Assembly (NCBI GenBank): GCA_000436795.1
Contig: HF993200.1
Location: 1 to 22,192 of the forward strand
From: Bacteroides sp. CAG:1076
GTDB taxonomy: Bacteria; Bacteroidota; Bacteroidia; Bacteroidales; Bacteroidaceae
Length of the DNA: 22,192 nucleotides
Direction: 5' to 3'
The translations under genes were made by a program, and so were the position numbers. Below, one piece after another: positions 16,817-22,192 of the stretch. The stretch's first letter is position 1; each line of letters starts with the position of its first letter. The notes under the pieces are model-generated. The model saw only the letters and a program-made list of their open reading frames with translations. It had not been told where the DNA came from and made no database searches.

Positions 16817-17554
16817 ATGGGAAGAGCGTTTGAATATAGAAAAGCTACTAAGCTGAAAAGATGGGGCCACATGGCTAAAACATTTACGAGACTGGGTAAA
16901 CAAATTGCGATTGCTGTAAAGGCAGGCGGTCCGGAACCGGAAAACAACCCTACACTTCGTTCGGTTATCGCAACTTGTAAACGTGAAAACATGCCGAAGG
17001 ACAACATCGAGCGCGCTATCAAGAACGCAATGGGTAAAGACCAGAGCGAATACAAGGGAATGACATACGAAGGATACGGTCCTCACGGAGTTGCCGTATT
17101 TGTTGATACTTTGACTGACAATACTACACGTACCGTTGCCGATGTACGTTCTGTATTCAACAAATTTGGCGGCAACCTGGGTACAACAGGTTCACTGGCG
17201 TTCCTGTTCGACCACAAGTGTGTGTTTACTTTCAAGAAGAAAGATGGAGTAGACATGGAAGAACTGATTCTCGATTTGATTGACTACAATGTTGAAGACG
17301 AATACGACGAAGATCCGGAAGAAGGAACTATCACAATTTATGGTGATCCGAAGAGCTATGCAGCTATTCAGAAACACCTGGAAGAGTGCGGTTTTGAAGA
17401 TGTAGGTGGTGACTTTACTTATATTCCTAACGACCTGAAAGACGTAACTCCTGAGCAGCGTGAAACTATCGACAAGATGATAGAACGTCTGGAAGAGTTC
17501 GATGATGTTCAGACCGTGTATACAAACATGAAACCTGAAGAAGGCGAAGAATAA
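16817..17554 (+). CDS. YebC/PmpR/TACO1-family translation or regulatory factor
   Basis: 245 residues, a complete YebC-family protein: a basic helical domain 1 (MGRAFEYRKATKLKRWGHMAKTF-type start), then the conserved MTYEGYGPHGVAVFVDTLTDN motif (about 81-101) and TRTVADVRSVFNKFGGNLGTTGSLAFLF (about 104-131). The C-terminal domains end in an acidic tail. The family was long annotated as a DNA-binding regulator. Studies of TACO1 and bacterial YebC point to a role in translation, relieving ribosome stalling on proline-rich stretches. The start begins MGR rather than the MAGHSKW of E. coli YebC, so it may belong to the second, YeeN-like subgroup. It follows pheT by 46 nt and is itself followed by a long hairpin. 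Confidence 0.92.
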   Translation: MGRAFEYRKATKLKRWGHMAKTFTRLGKQIAIAVKAGGPEPENNPTLRSVIATCKRENMPKDNIERAIKNAMGKDQSEYKGMTYEGYGPHGVAVFVDTLTDNTTRTVADVRSVFNKFGGNLGTTGSLAFLFDHKCVFTFKKKDGVDMEELILDLIDYNVEDEYDEDPEEGTITIYGDPKSYAAIQKHLEECGFEDVGGDFTYIPNDLKDVTPEQRETIDKMIERLEEFDDVQTVYTNMKPEEGEE

Positions 17555-17569
17555 TATATATTCATCATT

Positions 17570-17647
17570 CATTCCGGATAAAGCGGCAGCCTGACAGTGA
17601 TAAGCTGTGAGGATACAAATGCCCGGCTTTGTCCGGAATGTCTTTTT
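17570..17647 (+). terminator. Long branched-free hairpin after yebC, terminator-like
   Basis: A 15-bp outer stem pairs 17570-17584 (CATTCCGGATAAAGC) with 17626-17640 (GCTTTGTCCGGAATG), perfect except for one U-G wobble. Inside it GGCA pairs with TGCC (17585-17588 and 17620-17623). Further in, CCT.ACAG pairs with CTGT.AGG around a 7-nt loop, with one G-G mismatch. The right arm is followed by TCTTTTTATAACG, a U-rich tract. The likeliest role is an intrinsic terminator for the pheT-yebC transcript, 15 nt after the yebC stop. The length and inner structure are larger than a minimal terminator, so an attenuator or processed RNA is possible. Confidence 0.7.
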
Positions 17648-17667
17648 ATAACGCTTTATTTAACTCT

Positions 17668-17913
17668 ATGAAGATTAATTACAGAACACAAGGCACATGC
17701 AGCAGCAATATCGAGGTAGAAGTAGAAAACGGCATCATTAATGACGTACATTTTACCGGAGGCTGCAACGGAAACCTGAAAGGCATCTGTTCGCTGGTCA
17801 AGGGAATGAAGGTAGACGACGTTATCAGCCGTCTGGAAGGTATTCACTGTGGAAGTAAAAGCACTTCCTGCCCCGATCAGTTGTGCAAGGCGTTGCGTGC
17901 CATGAATGCCTGA
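17668..17913 (+). CDS. TSCPD domain-containing small protein
   Basis: 81 residues from the ATG at 17668. An in-frame ATG at 17629 lies inside the preceding hairpin and is rejected. The protein is a single TSCPD domain, with the family motif TSCPDQL at 66-72 and six cysteines (11, 33, 41, 61, 68, 73), several in positions typical of this domain. The same domain occurs at the C-terminus of vitamin B12-dependent ribonucleotide reductase (NrdJ), where the cysteines are thought to act in redox or metal chemistry. Stand-alone versions of this length (known as TIGR03905) have no established function. It is followed 34 nt later by a flavoprotein gene, which could mean a shared redox role, but that is only suggestive. 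Confidence 0.88.
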   Translation: MKINYRTQGTCSSNIEVEVENGIINDVHFTGGCNGNLKGICSLVKGMKVDDVISRLEGIHCGSKSTSCPDQLCKALRAMNA

Positions 17914-17947
17914 TACCCCGTAGTCCGAAAAGTAAAACTCACTCTTT

Positions 17948-18520
17948 ATGAATGTACTGATTATCAACGGAAGCCCGCGCAGGCACGGCAATATCTCTGC
18001 TATGCTGGAGGCCATTCGGGAAGAAGCCGAACACAACGGAGCCGAAGTAACCACTGTATTTGTTTCCCAGTTGCAGGTAAAGCCTTGTACCGGCTGCATG
18101 ACCTGCCGCAAGACTCGCCGCTGCGTACTGCCCGAAGACGGAGCCCAGCAGGTACTCTCCGCCATTGACCGCTGCGACGTGCTGGTTGTAGGAGCACCGT
18201 GTTACTGGGGAAACATGCCCGGGCAGTTGAAAATCATATTCGACCGCATCGTCTACGGCCTGATAGGAGAGAGCTCCCACGGGCTGCCTCTTCCCCTGCA
18301 TAAAGGGAAAAAAGCCATTCTGGTTAGCACCTGCACCACCTCTTTCCCGTTCAATATCCTTTTCAGTCAGAGCCGGGGAACCATCAAGGCATTGCGAGCT
18401 ATCCTGAAATGGACCGGATTCAAGGTCGTGTCCGCCATCGAACTGGGAGGAACCCGCCAGCGTCCGGCCGGAGAGAAAATACTGAACCGCTGCCGCAAGG
18501 CGATAAAGAAATGCATGTAA
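17948..18520 (+). CDS. NAD(P)H-dependent FMN reductase / flavodoxin-family oxidoreductase
   Basis: 190 residues with a flavodoxin-like fold. The phosphate-binding loop is INGSPRRHGN (6-15), and the second FMN-contact segment is VGAPCYWGNMPGQLKIIFDR (81-100). Between them is a cysteine group CTGCMTCRKTRRC (C47, C50, C53, C59), as in iron-sulfur flavoproteins and WrbA/ArsH-like reductases that use cysteines for a cluster or a disulfide. The spacing C-x2-C-x2-C-x5-C fits the iron-sulfur flavoprotein pattern, but I cannot confirm a cluster. It probably reduces a quinone, metal or small-molecule substrate. A helical protein gene starts 3 nt after its stop, so the two are translationally coupled. 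Confidence 0.88.
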   Translation: MNVLIINGSPRRHGNISAMLEAIREEAEHNGAEVTTVFVSQLQVKPCTGCMTCRKTRRCVLPEDGAQQVLSAIDRCDVLVVGAPCYWGNMPGQLKIIFDRIVYGLIGESSHGLPLPLHKGKKAILVSTCTTSFPFNILFSQSRGTIKALRAILKWTGFKVVSAIELGGTRQRPAGEKILNRCRKAIKKCM

Positions 18521-18523
18521 GCA

Positions 18524-19069
18524 ATGGCCCTGTCAGATTATTCCTGCGACTTGCGTAGCAAATTACTCGGCAGGATACACGAAAACGACATCCGTGAGCT
18601 GTGTCACATGATTCAATGCTGTGAAAACCATTCGCTGACGGAACAGCTCTACAAGCTCATGTTCGATGCCGATAAACGAGTTTCGGACAATGCCGCATGG
18701 CTGTTTACCCATCTCGCCCCGGCACATCAACGATGGCTGTACCCGAAATGTAACGAACTGATGCAAGAAGCCATGCATACACCCAGCGAAACCAAATGCC
18801 GGCTGCTGCTCACATTGCTTGCAGCGCAGCCGTTCCGTGAAGAAAATCTCCGTACCGACTTCCTGGATTTCTGTATGAGCCGGATGACTTCATCGGGCAG
18901 TCCGGCAGGAATCAGAGCCTTGTGCATGAAACTTTCCTATCTTCAGTGCCAACTGTATCCTGAACTTCTGGCAGAATTCCGTTCTGCACTTGAGATGCTG
19001 GAGGAAGCATCGTCGTTAAGTCCCGCCCTGAAAGTTGCCAGAAAGAACATTCTCAAGAAAATGCGCTGA
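18524..19069 (+). CDS. Conserved hypothetical helical-repeat (HEAT-like) protein
   Basis: 181 residues, no signal peptide and no membrane segment, so cytoplasmic. The sequence reads as successive amphipathic helices with HEAT/ARM-like character. One example is LMFDADKRVSDNAAWLFTHLAP (about 46-67), which resembles a DNA-alkylation-repair-like or HEAT unit in which a damaged or modified unit is followed by an aromatic and leucine-rich helix. I recognise no catalytic residues and no named family. The ATG lies 3 nt after the stop of the flavoprotein gene, which strongly suggests coupled translation and a shared function, perhaps as a partner or scaffold. Codon use resembles its neighbours. It is named hypothetical; HEAT-like is a visual impression. 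Confidence 0.8.
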   Translation: MALSDYSCDLRSKLLGRIHENDIRELCHMIQCCENHSLTEQLYKLMFDADKRVSDNAAWLFTHLAPAHQRWLYPKCNELMQEAMHTPSETKCRLLLTLLAAQPFREENLRTDFLDFCMSRMTSSGSPAGIRALCMKLSYLQCQLYPELLAEFRSALEMLEEASSLSPALKVARKNILKKMR

Positions 19070-19112
19070 GCCTGCTTTCTACGTTAATCTATATAAAATA
19101 GGTGCTTGCCTT

Positions 19113-19144
19113 TTTGGAAAAGCAATCAGAAAGACTTATCTTTA
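19113..19144 (+). promoter_or_regulatory. Probable promoter of the small membrane protein gene
   Basis: TTTG (19113-19116) is followed by exactly 20 nt and TATCTTTA (19137-19144), one mismatch from TAnnTTTG. The -7 element is 25 nt before the ATG at 19170, so the gene is probably transcribed on its own. Confidence 0.55.
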
Positions 19145-19169
19145 AGCAAACCACTCAAAGTAAGTTGCC

Positions 19170-19469
19170 ATGGGAACCTTAGGATGCATAAATGACATGA
19201 TGCGGCGCGACAAAGAGAACCGCGAGCTTCGGAAAGCCGGAAAGAAACGCATGGACGAAACACGCTACAACCTGTTGAAACTGACCGGCAAGCATCGCCC
19301 TACGTCGGATGTTTCCCTCGAACAGTTGGAACAGATTCACGCCGAAACAAAAGCGAGAAAAGAATGGGAACAGGAATATTTCTTTCGCGGAAAACTGCTG
19401 TTTGCCATTATTATAATTGCAGTTTTGCTGGCAGGCGGGCTGATTTATCTATGCGTCCAACCGTTATGA
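19170..19469 (+). CDS. Small tail-anchored membrane protein of unknown function
   Basis: 99 residues. The first 75 are strongly charged (Arg, Lys, Glu) and probably helical, with a segment of coiled-coil character around LEQLEQIHAETKARKEWEQE (about 50-69). A single hydrophobic helix follows (about 76-96, LLFAIIIIAVLLAGGLIYLC) and then only three residues, so the N-terminal domain would face the cytoplasm. I do not recognise a family. It has its own promoter candidate and sits at the end of the plus-strand gene block, before the 585-nt gene-free region. Codon use and base composition look like the neighbours, which supports a real gene. Confidence 0.7.
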   Translation: MGTLGCINDMMRRDKENRELRKAGKKRMDETRYNLLKLTGKHRPTSDVSLEQLEQIHAETKARKEWEQEYFFRGKLLFAIIIIAVLLAGGLIYLCVQPL

Positions 19470-19616
19470 TAATTTGCTTTCACTAAAAACCATTTGTCGC
19501 TTATTGGACTCTTTTACTTTCTTCTTGACTGAATTTTGTGCAAATATCTTACGGAACATTGAAATAAAACATCCCATTTAGCCGTAAATTTCCCCGATAA
19601 AGCTCTTTTTTTGCCC

Positions 19617-19684
19617 TTCTTGCATGTCCGAATATTAAAGAAACAGCTTTAAATATCCAAAAAAGGACAAAAAAGATGCAGGAA
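19617..19684. repeat. Long imperfect inverted repeat
   Basis: TTCTTGCAT (19617-19625) pairs with ATGCAGGAA (19676-19684) with one U-G pair. GTCC (19626-19629) pairs with GGAC (19665-19668) across a 7-nt bulge. Inside, ATATTAAAG (19632-19640) pairs with CTTTAAATAT (19647-19656) with one bulged A, around the 6-nt loop AAACAG. Confidence 0.6.
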
Positions 19685-19691
19685 AGTTGGA

Positions 19692-19711
19692 CAATTTCCG
19701 CAGGGAAATTG
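19692..19711. repeat. Perfect 8-bp hairpin
   Basis: CAATTTCC pairs with GGAAATTG around the 4-nt loop GCAG. No U-tract follows on either strand, so it is not a classic terminator. Confidence 0.65.
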
Positions 19712-19735
19712 GGAAAGATATGCTGGGAAAAAATA

Positions 19736-19753
19736 AAAACGTCAAGACGTTTT
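19736..19753. repeat. Perfect 8-bp inverted repeat with 2-nt spacer
   Basis: AAAACGTC, spacer AA, GACGTTTT. The short spacer suits a dimeric protein-binding site or a cruciform. On the minus strand the right part is followed by TTTTTATTTTTTCCC, so it could act as a weak terminator for minus-strand transcription. Confidence 0.55.
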
Positions 19754-19960
19754 CAGAAAAAGGCCGTATTTTGTTAAGAATTTTCTTTCATTGAAGCCAA
19801 TATTACCTCTTCAGCTTCCAGAATGCCTTTTGCGGCAGCTTCCCGCCATTTTGCAGAAAGTAGGAAGAACATTACCATTCCTCTCCGTAAGAAACGCGAC
19901 TCCCTTACTACAGAAATATCTGTCAGCATCCCTTTCGCTTTACCAGCTTTTTGCCATCAC

Positions 19961-20034
19961 TCCGTTGCATCAGAATTCCACAAAAGTCAGCATATCCTCC
20001 TTTCGTGCAAAACAAGCGATTCTCATGCAACGGA
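19961..20034. repeat. 16-bp near-perfect stem with 42-nt loop
   Basis: TCCGTTGCATCAGAAT (19961-19976) is the reverse complement of ATTCTCATGCAACGGA (20019-20034) except for a single C-C mismatch, 15 of 16 pairs. No poly-U tract follows closely on either strand, so a simple terminator does not explain it. Confidence 0.7.
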
Positions 20035-20051
20035 TTTGTCAAAATGACAAA
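20035..20051. repeat. Perfect 7-bp inverted repeat with 3-nt spacer
   Basis: TTTGTCA, spacer AAA, TGACAAA. It abuts the 16-bp stem and lies 3 nt from the stop codon of the minus-strand gene. On the minus strand it would form a small hairpin immediately after the stop. Confidence 0.6.
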
Positions 20052-20054
20052 AAG

Positions 20055-20498
20055 TCAATATACTTTCTGTCCCAAAGGCAATGAAAGTTTGTAAGTCTTG
20101 AAAACCTTTTTTCTTTTGATCTTAAACGAGATATACTGTTTATAGTTACGTTCCATTTTACCATGAATATTTACACAGAACTCATAACTTCCGTTTTGTT
20201 TAAGGTCGGGCAGCAATACCTTGCTTACTCTCTTGTTCTTGTAATATACATAAAAGAACGATTTTTTGAGCGTTTTTTCTCCGTTGTTCGATATTTTTAT
20301 CTTTACCCGTTTCCCTTCTCCTCCGGGAAGCGTACCGAATACAGGCGGATAGATTGAAATTTTGTCTAATATTTTCGACGGGTCATTGTCCTCTACCACC
20401 TCCACATAATTTCTGTAAGATGCCGTATGCTGTGCGTGTATGCCTTGGGAGAAGCATACAGCCATCAGTGTTGCAAACAAAATAATACTTTTTTTCAT
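20055..20498 (-). CDS. Secreted protein of unknown function
   Basis: 147 residues with a clear signal peptide (MKKSIILFATLMAVCFSQGIHA, cleaved before QHT). The mature part is about 125 residues, very rich in Lys, Tyr, Phe and Val with alternating hydrophobic residues, suggesting a beta-sandwich. The segment from KRVKIKISNNGEKTLKKSFF (about 63-82) resembles the core of immunoglobulin-like/CARDB-type domains, where an NNG turn is typical. One cysteine remains in the mature protein. It lacks the C-terminal signature of type IX secretion substrates. No family is recognised. It is the only minus-strand gene in this part, facing the structured intergenic region downstream and the MBL gene promoter upstream. 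Confidence 0.75.
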   Translation of the reverse strand: MKKSIILFATLMAVCFSQGIHAQHTASYRNYVEVVEDNDPSKILDKISIYPPVFGTLPGGEGKRVKIKISNNGEKTLKKSFFYVYYKNKRVSKVLLPDLKQNGSYEFCVNIHGKMERNYKQYISFKIKRKKVFKTYKLSLPLGQKVY

Positions 20499-20592
20499 AT
20501 CTCATCTAATTTGTTTTTGCCTATGTTTCTTTTGCTATCGATTCTAAAATTAAAAATAATATCGGTTCGTTGTAACACGTCAGTACTTATAG

Positions 20593-20623
20593 AACACTTT
20601 TTAAGCGTTTTTTTAAGAGTGTT
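20593..20623. repeat. Inverted repeat overlapping the -33/-7 region of the MBL gene promoter
   Basis: AACACTTTTTAA and TTAAGAGTGTT pair over about 11 bp with one G-U pair and one bulged T, around a short T-rich centre. The right arm ends exactly where the -7 element begins, a position suitable for an operator. Confidence 0.45.
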
Positions 20624-20631
20624 TACTTTTG
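20600..20631 (+). promoter_or_regulatory. Probable promoter of the MBL-fold/NUDIX gene pair
   Basis: TACTTTTG (20624-20631) is a perfect TAnnTTTG match, with TTTA (20600-20603) 20 nt upstream in place of TTTG. It implies a leader of about 85 nt before the ATG at 20723. Confidence 0.5.
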
Positions 20632-20722
20632 TTGGAAGTCGGTTTTCTCTTTTGCCACCGATAAAATTGCTATATTCGCATTAACTTCACAGAGAAACGG
20701 AATTTAAAACAGACTTCGATAC

Positions 20723-21475
20723 ATGAAACTGACATATATCTTTCACAGCGGCTTTGCCCTCGAGACAGAGCGGTGCATCCTGATATTCGATTACTGGATG
20801 GATCCGTCGGGCATTGTGCCGCAACTGCTCAGAACCCCGAAACCCGTGTACGTGTTTTCCAGCCATTTCCACGAAGACCATTTCAACCGGGAAATCTTTT
20901 CGTGGCGGCATACGAAGCCCGACATCGTTTATATCCTCTCGAAAGACATTCTGAAGCACCGCCGTGCACAGAAGGAAGAAGCCGATGTCTGGCTCGCCAA
21001 AGGTGCCACGTGGAGCGACGGACTGCTGCACGTAACAGCAACCGGAAGTAACGACAGCGGCGTGTCTTGGATTGTAGAAACCGACGGCAAGCGGATATTC
21101 CATGCAGGTGACCTGAATAACTGGTACGCCCGTTTCCTGACCGACGATTATCGGGGCGGGCTGGTCTACAGTGCCGAGTTCGGCATCGATGTGAATCCTG
21201 AAAAAGAAGAGAAGCGCTTTTTAGGAGAACTGAAAGACATCCGGAAAATAACGGACAGTTTCAGTGTGGCCATGTTTCCGGTGGACGGCCGCATCGGCAA
21301 CGGCTATACCCGTGGCGCCCGCCAGTTTATCGACACGTTTCGGGTAGGATTACTGGCTCCCATGCACTTTGTGGCGAGCGGATTCGAGTCGGCTTGGCGG
21401 ATGAAAGAGTTTGCAGATGCCAAGAATATCCCTTTCTGGTGCATCAGTCGGGAAGGAGAAAGTATTGAATTTTGA
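20723..21475 (+). CDS. MBL-fold metallo-hydrolase
   Basis: 250 residues, cytoplasmic (no signal peptide). Metal-binding residues of the metallo-beta-lactamase fold are visible: the motif H48-F-H50-E-D52-H53, a further metal ligand region HAGDLNNW (H127, D130), and a late histidine H215 in APMHF. The short N-terminal strand MKLTYIFHSGFALETE is typical of the small MBL group related to UlaG-like and L-ascorbate-6-phosphate lactonase-like proteins, where a histidine-bearing HSGF turn is common. It probably hydrolyses a phosphodiester, lactone or thioester; the substrate is unknown. A NUDIX gene follows 23 nt downstream on the same strand, so the two are likely co-transcribed, perhaps as a small house-cleaning unit. 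Confidence 0.88.
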   Translation: MKLTYIFHSGFALETERCILIFDYWMDPSGIVPQLLRTPKPVYVFSSHFHEDHFNREIFSWRHTKPDIVYILSKDILKHRRAQKEEADVWLAKGATWSDGLLHVTATGSNDSGVSWIVETDGKRIFHAGDLNNWYARFLTDDYRGGLVYSAEFGIDVNPEKEEKRFLGELKDIRKITDSFSVAMFPVDGRIGNGYTRGARQFIDTFRVGLLAPMHFVASGFESAWRMKEFADAKNIPFWCISREGESIEF

Positions 21476-21498
21476 AGAAAAAAAGTTTACAGAATAAG

Positions 21499-21885
21499 AT
21501 GAAGCAGATAGAGGTTGTAGCGGCAGTAATTTGTCGCGAGGAAAAGTATTTTGCCACCCAGCGAGGCTATGGCGAGTTCAAGGATTACTGGGAATTTCCC
21601 GGCGGAAAGATCGAAGCAGGCGAGAGCCGGGAGGAAGCCTTGAAACGCGAGATACGGGAAGAGCTGGACACGGAAATCAGTGTCGATTCGTTCCTCACCA
21701 CAGTAGAATGTGATTACCCTGCCTTTCATCTCACGATGCATTGCTTTCTGTGTTCCGTCCGTTCCGGCCATCTGGTGCTGAAGGAACACGAAAACGCTGC
21801 CTGGCTGAGCCGGGAGGAACTCGGTTCTGTAGACTGGCTGCCGGCGGATGTGGAGGTGGTGAAGAGGTTGATGGGAGAGAAGTAA
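21499..21885 (+). CDS. NUDIX hydrolase, MutT / CTP pyrophosphohydrolase type
   Basis: 128 residues from the ATG at 21499. A TTG at 21472 would overlap the upstream stop and adds only a Lys-rich extension. The protein starts MKQIEVVAAVICREEKYFATQRGYGEFK-like, as MutT-type enzymes do, and has a complete NUDIX box GGKIEAGESREEALKREIREEL (about 32-53) with the REIREEL metal-binding core. The segment before it, YWEFPGGK, is typical of the MutT/NudG group that cleans oxidised or modified nucleotides such as 8-oxo-dGTP or 5-methyl-CTP. The natural substrate cannot be told from sequence. It shares a transcript with the MBL hydrolase just upstream. Confidence 0.92.
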   Translation: MKQIEVVAAVICREEKYFATQRGYGEFKDYWEFPGGKIEAGESREEALKREIREELDTEISVDSFLTTVECDYPAFHLTMHCFLCSVRSGHLVLKEHENAAWLSREELGSVDWLPADVEVVKRLMGEK

Positions 21886-21974
21886 TAAAGTGTAGTAACT
21901 AAATAAACATCATTTTCTCTTTAGCGCATGAAAAATTTTCACTAAATTGCACTCATAATAATAAAAATGACTTT

Positions 21975-22192
21975 ATGCAAGATATAAATAGACTGAAATT
22001 GGTTCTTGTTGAAAAGAAACGTACCAATAAATGGTTGAGTGAACAGTTAGGAATCAACCCTTCAACTGTGTCTAAGTGGTGTACCAATTCTTCTCAGCCA
22101 GATTTGGAAACTTTGATAAAAATAGCATCTTTGCTTGAAGTGAATGTACAGGATTTATGGGGCATAGAACGAAGCGGTTTTTTCAATGGTCG
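21975..22192 (+). CDS. XRE-family helix-turn-helix regulator (runs off the window edge)
   Basis: 72 residues are visible and the frame is open at the window edge. Residues about 6-60 form a typical Cro/cI-type helix-turn-helix: LKLVLVEKKRTNKWLSEQLG, then the recognition part NPSTVSKWCTNSSQP, then DLETLIKIASLLEVNVQDLW. Proteins of exactly this type in Bacteroidota often stand at the head of restriction-modification or other accessory loci, acting like a controller, but this one's neighbours to the right are not seen. The gene is noticeably more AT-rich than the preceding housekeeping genes, which hints at separate origin. Upstream 21940-21960 has TAAATTGC, a poor match to the -7 consensus. Another gene may start close to the edge. 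Confidence 0.85.
   Translation, partial: MQDINRLKLVLVEKKRTNKWLSEQLGINPSTVSKWCTNSSQPDLETLIKIASLLEVNVQDLWGIERSGFFNG

Larger units (their letters stand above)
19470..20054. other. Gene-free, inverted-repeat-rich intergenic region
   Basis: 585 nt between a plus-strand and a minus-strand gene, so both flanking transcripts converge on it. Two overlapping plus-strand frames are open here (about 19791-20084 and 19823-20047). They have no recognisable protein features, one runs into the neighbouring gene, and they start without a good context, so I do not call them genes. The region holds at least five inverted repeats, listed separately: 19617-19684, 19692-19711, 19736-19753, 19961-20034 and 20035-20051. 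It could be a pair of long 3' ends, a structured small RNA, or a dispersed intergenic repeat. Confidence 0.75.

Noticed and set aside
19791..20084. Two overlapping plus-strand frames in the intergenic region
   Set aside because: No start context, no domain or membrane features, and one runs into the neighbouring minus-strand gene; both being open suggests few stop codons, not coding.
1..22192. CRISPR array, tRNA, rRNA, insertion sequence or prophage
   Set aside because: Reading through, I found no regularly spaced direct repeats, no cloverleaf-like sequences in the gaps, and no transposase, integrase or phage genes.

Overview
The window looks like a chromosomal segment of a member of the Bacteroidales, most likely Bacteroides/Phocaeicola-like. 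Three things point there. Several intergenic regions carry the Bacteroidota -7 promoter element TAnnTTTG, and the best cases have TTG/TTTG about 20 nt upstream. The small DUF4492 protein sits directly in front of cydAB. The housekeeping proteins (DnaB, PheT, YebC, IspE) have Bacteroidota-type sequences. This assignment rests on sequence features only; no database was searched.

Layout. Positions 1-1258 (minus) carry a LytTR-type response regulator, cut by the window edge, and its LytS-type sensor kinase. A terminator at about 1304-1347 separates them from a four-gene tripartite efflux operon at 1409-6033 (minus): TolC-like outer membrane channel, HlyD/MacA-like adaptor, MacB-like ATPase, MacB/FtsX-like permease. 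Divergent from it, 6181-9109 (plus) encodes a DUF4492 small membrane protein and cytochrome bd oxidase CydAB. A bidirectional terminator separates cydB from a minus-strand gene for a secreted, cysteine-containing Spy/CpxP-like protein. Next on the minus strand are ispE (isoprenoid precursor synthesis) and an RluA-family pseudouridine synthase with a long N-terminal extension, probably one transcript.

From 12589 to 19469 the plus strand carries dnaB, pheT, a YebC/TACO1-family gene, a TSCPD-domain protein, an FMN-reductase-like flavoprotein translationally coupled to a helical-repeat protein of unknown function, and a small membrane protein. A 585-nt stretch (19470-20054) has no convincing gene but is dense in inverted repeats. 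It is followed by a minus-strand orphan secreted protein, then on the plus strand an MBL-fold hydrolase with a NUDIX hydrolase, and finally an AT-rich XRE-type regulator running off the right edge.

Most of the window is ordinary core genome. The parts most worth a second look are the structured non-coding region 19470-20054, the long hairpin between yebC and the TSCPD gene, the SSB-like C-terminal tip on DnaB, the DUF4492 partner of cytochrome bd, and the XRE regulator at the right edge, which may open an accessory or restriction-modification locus outside the window.
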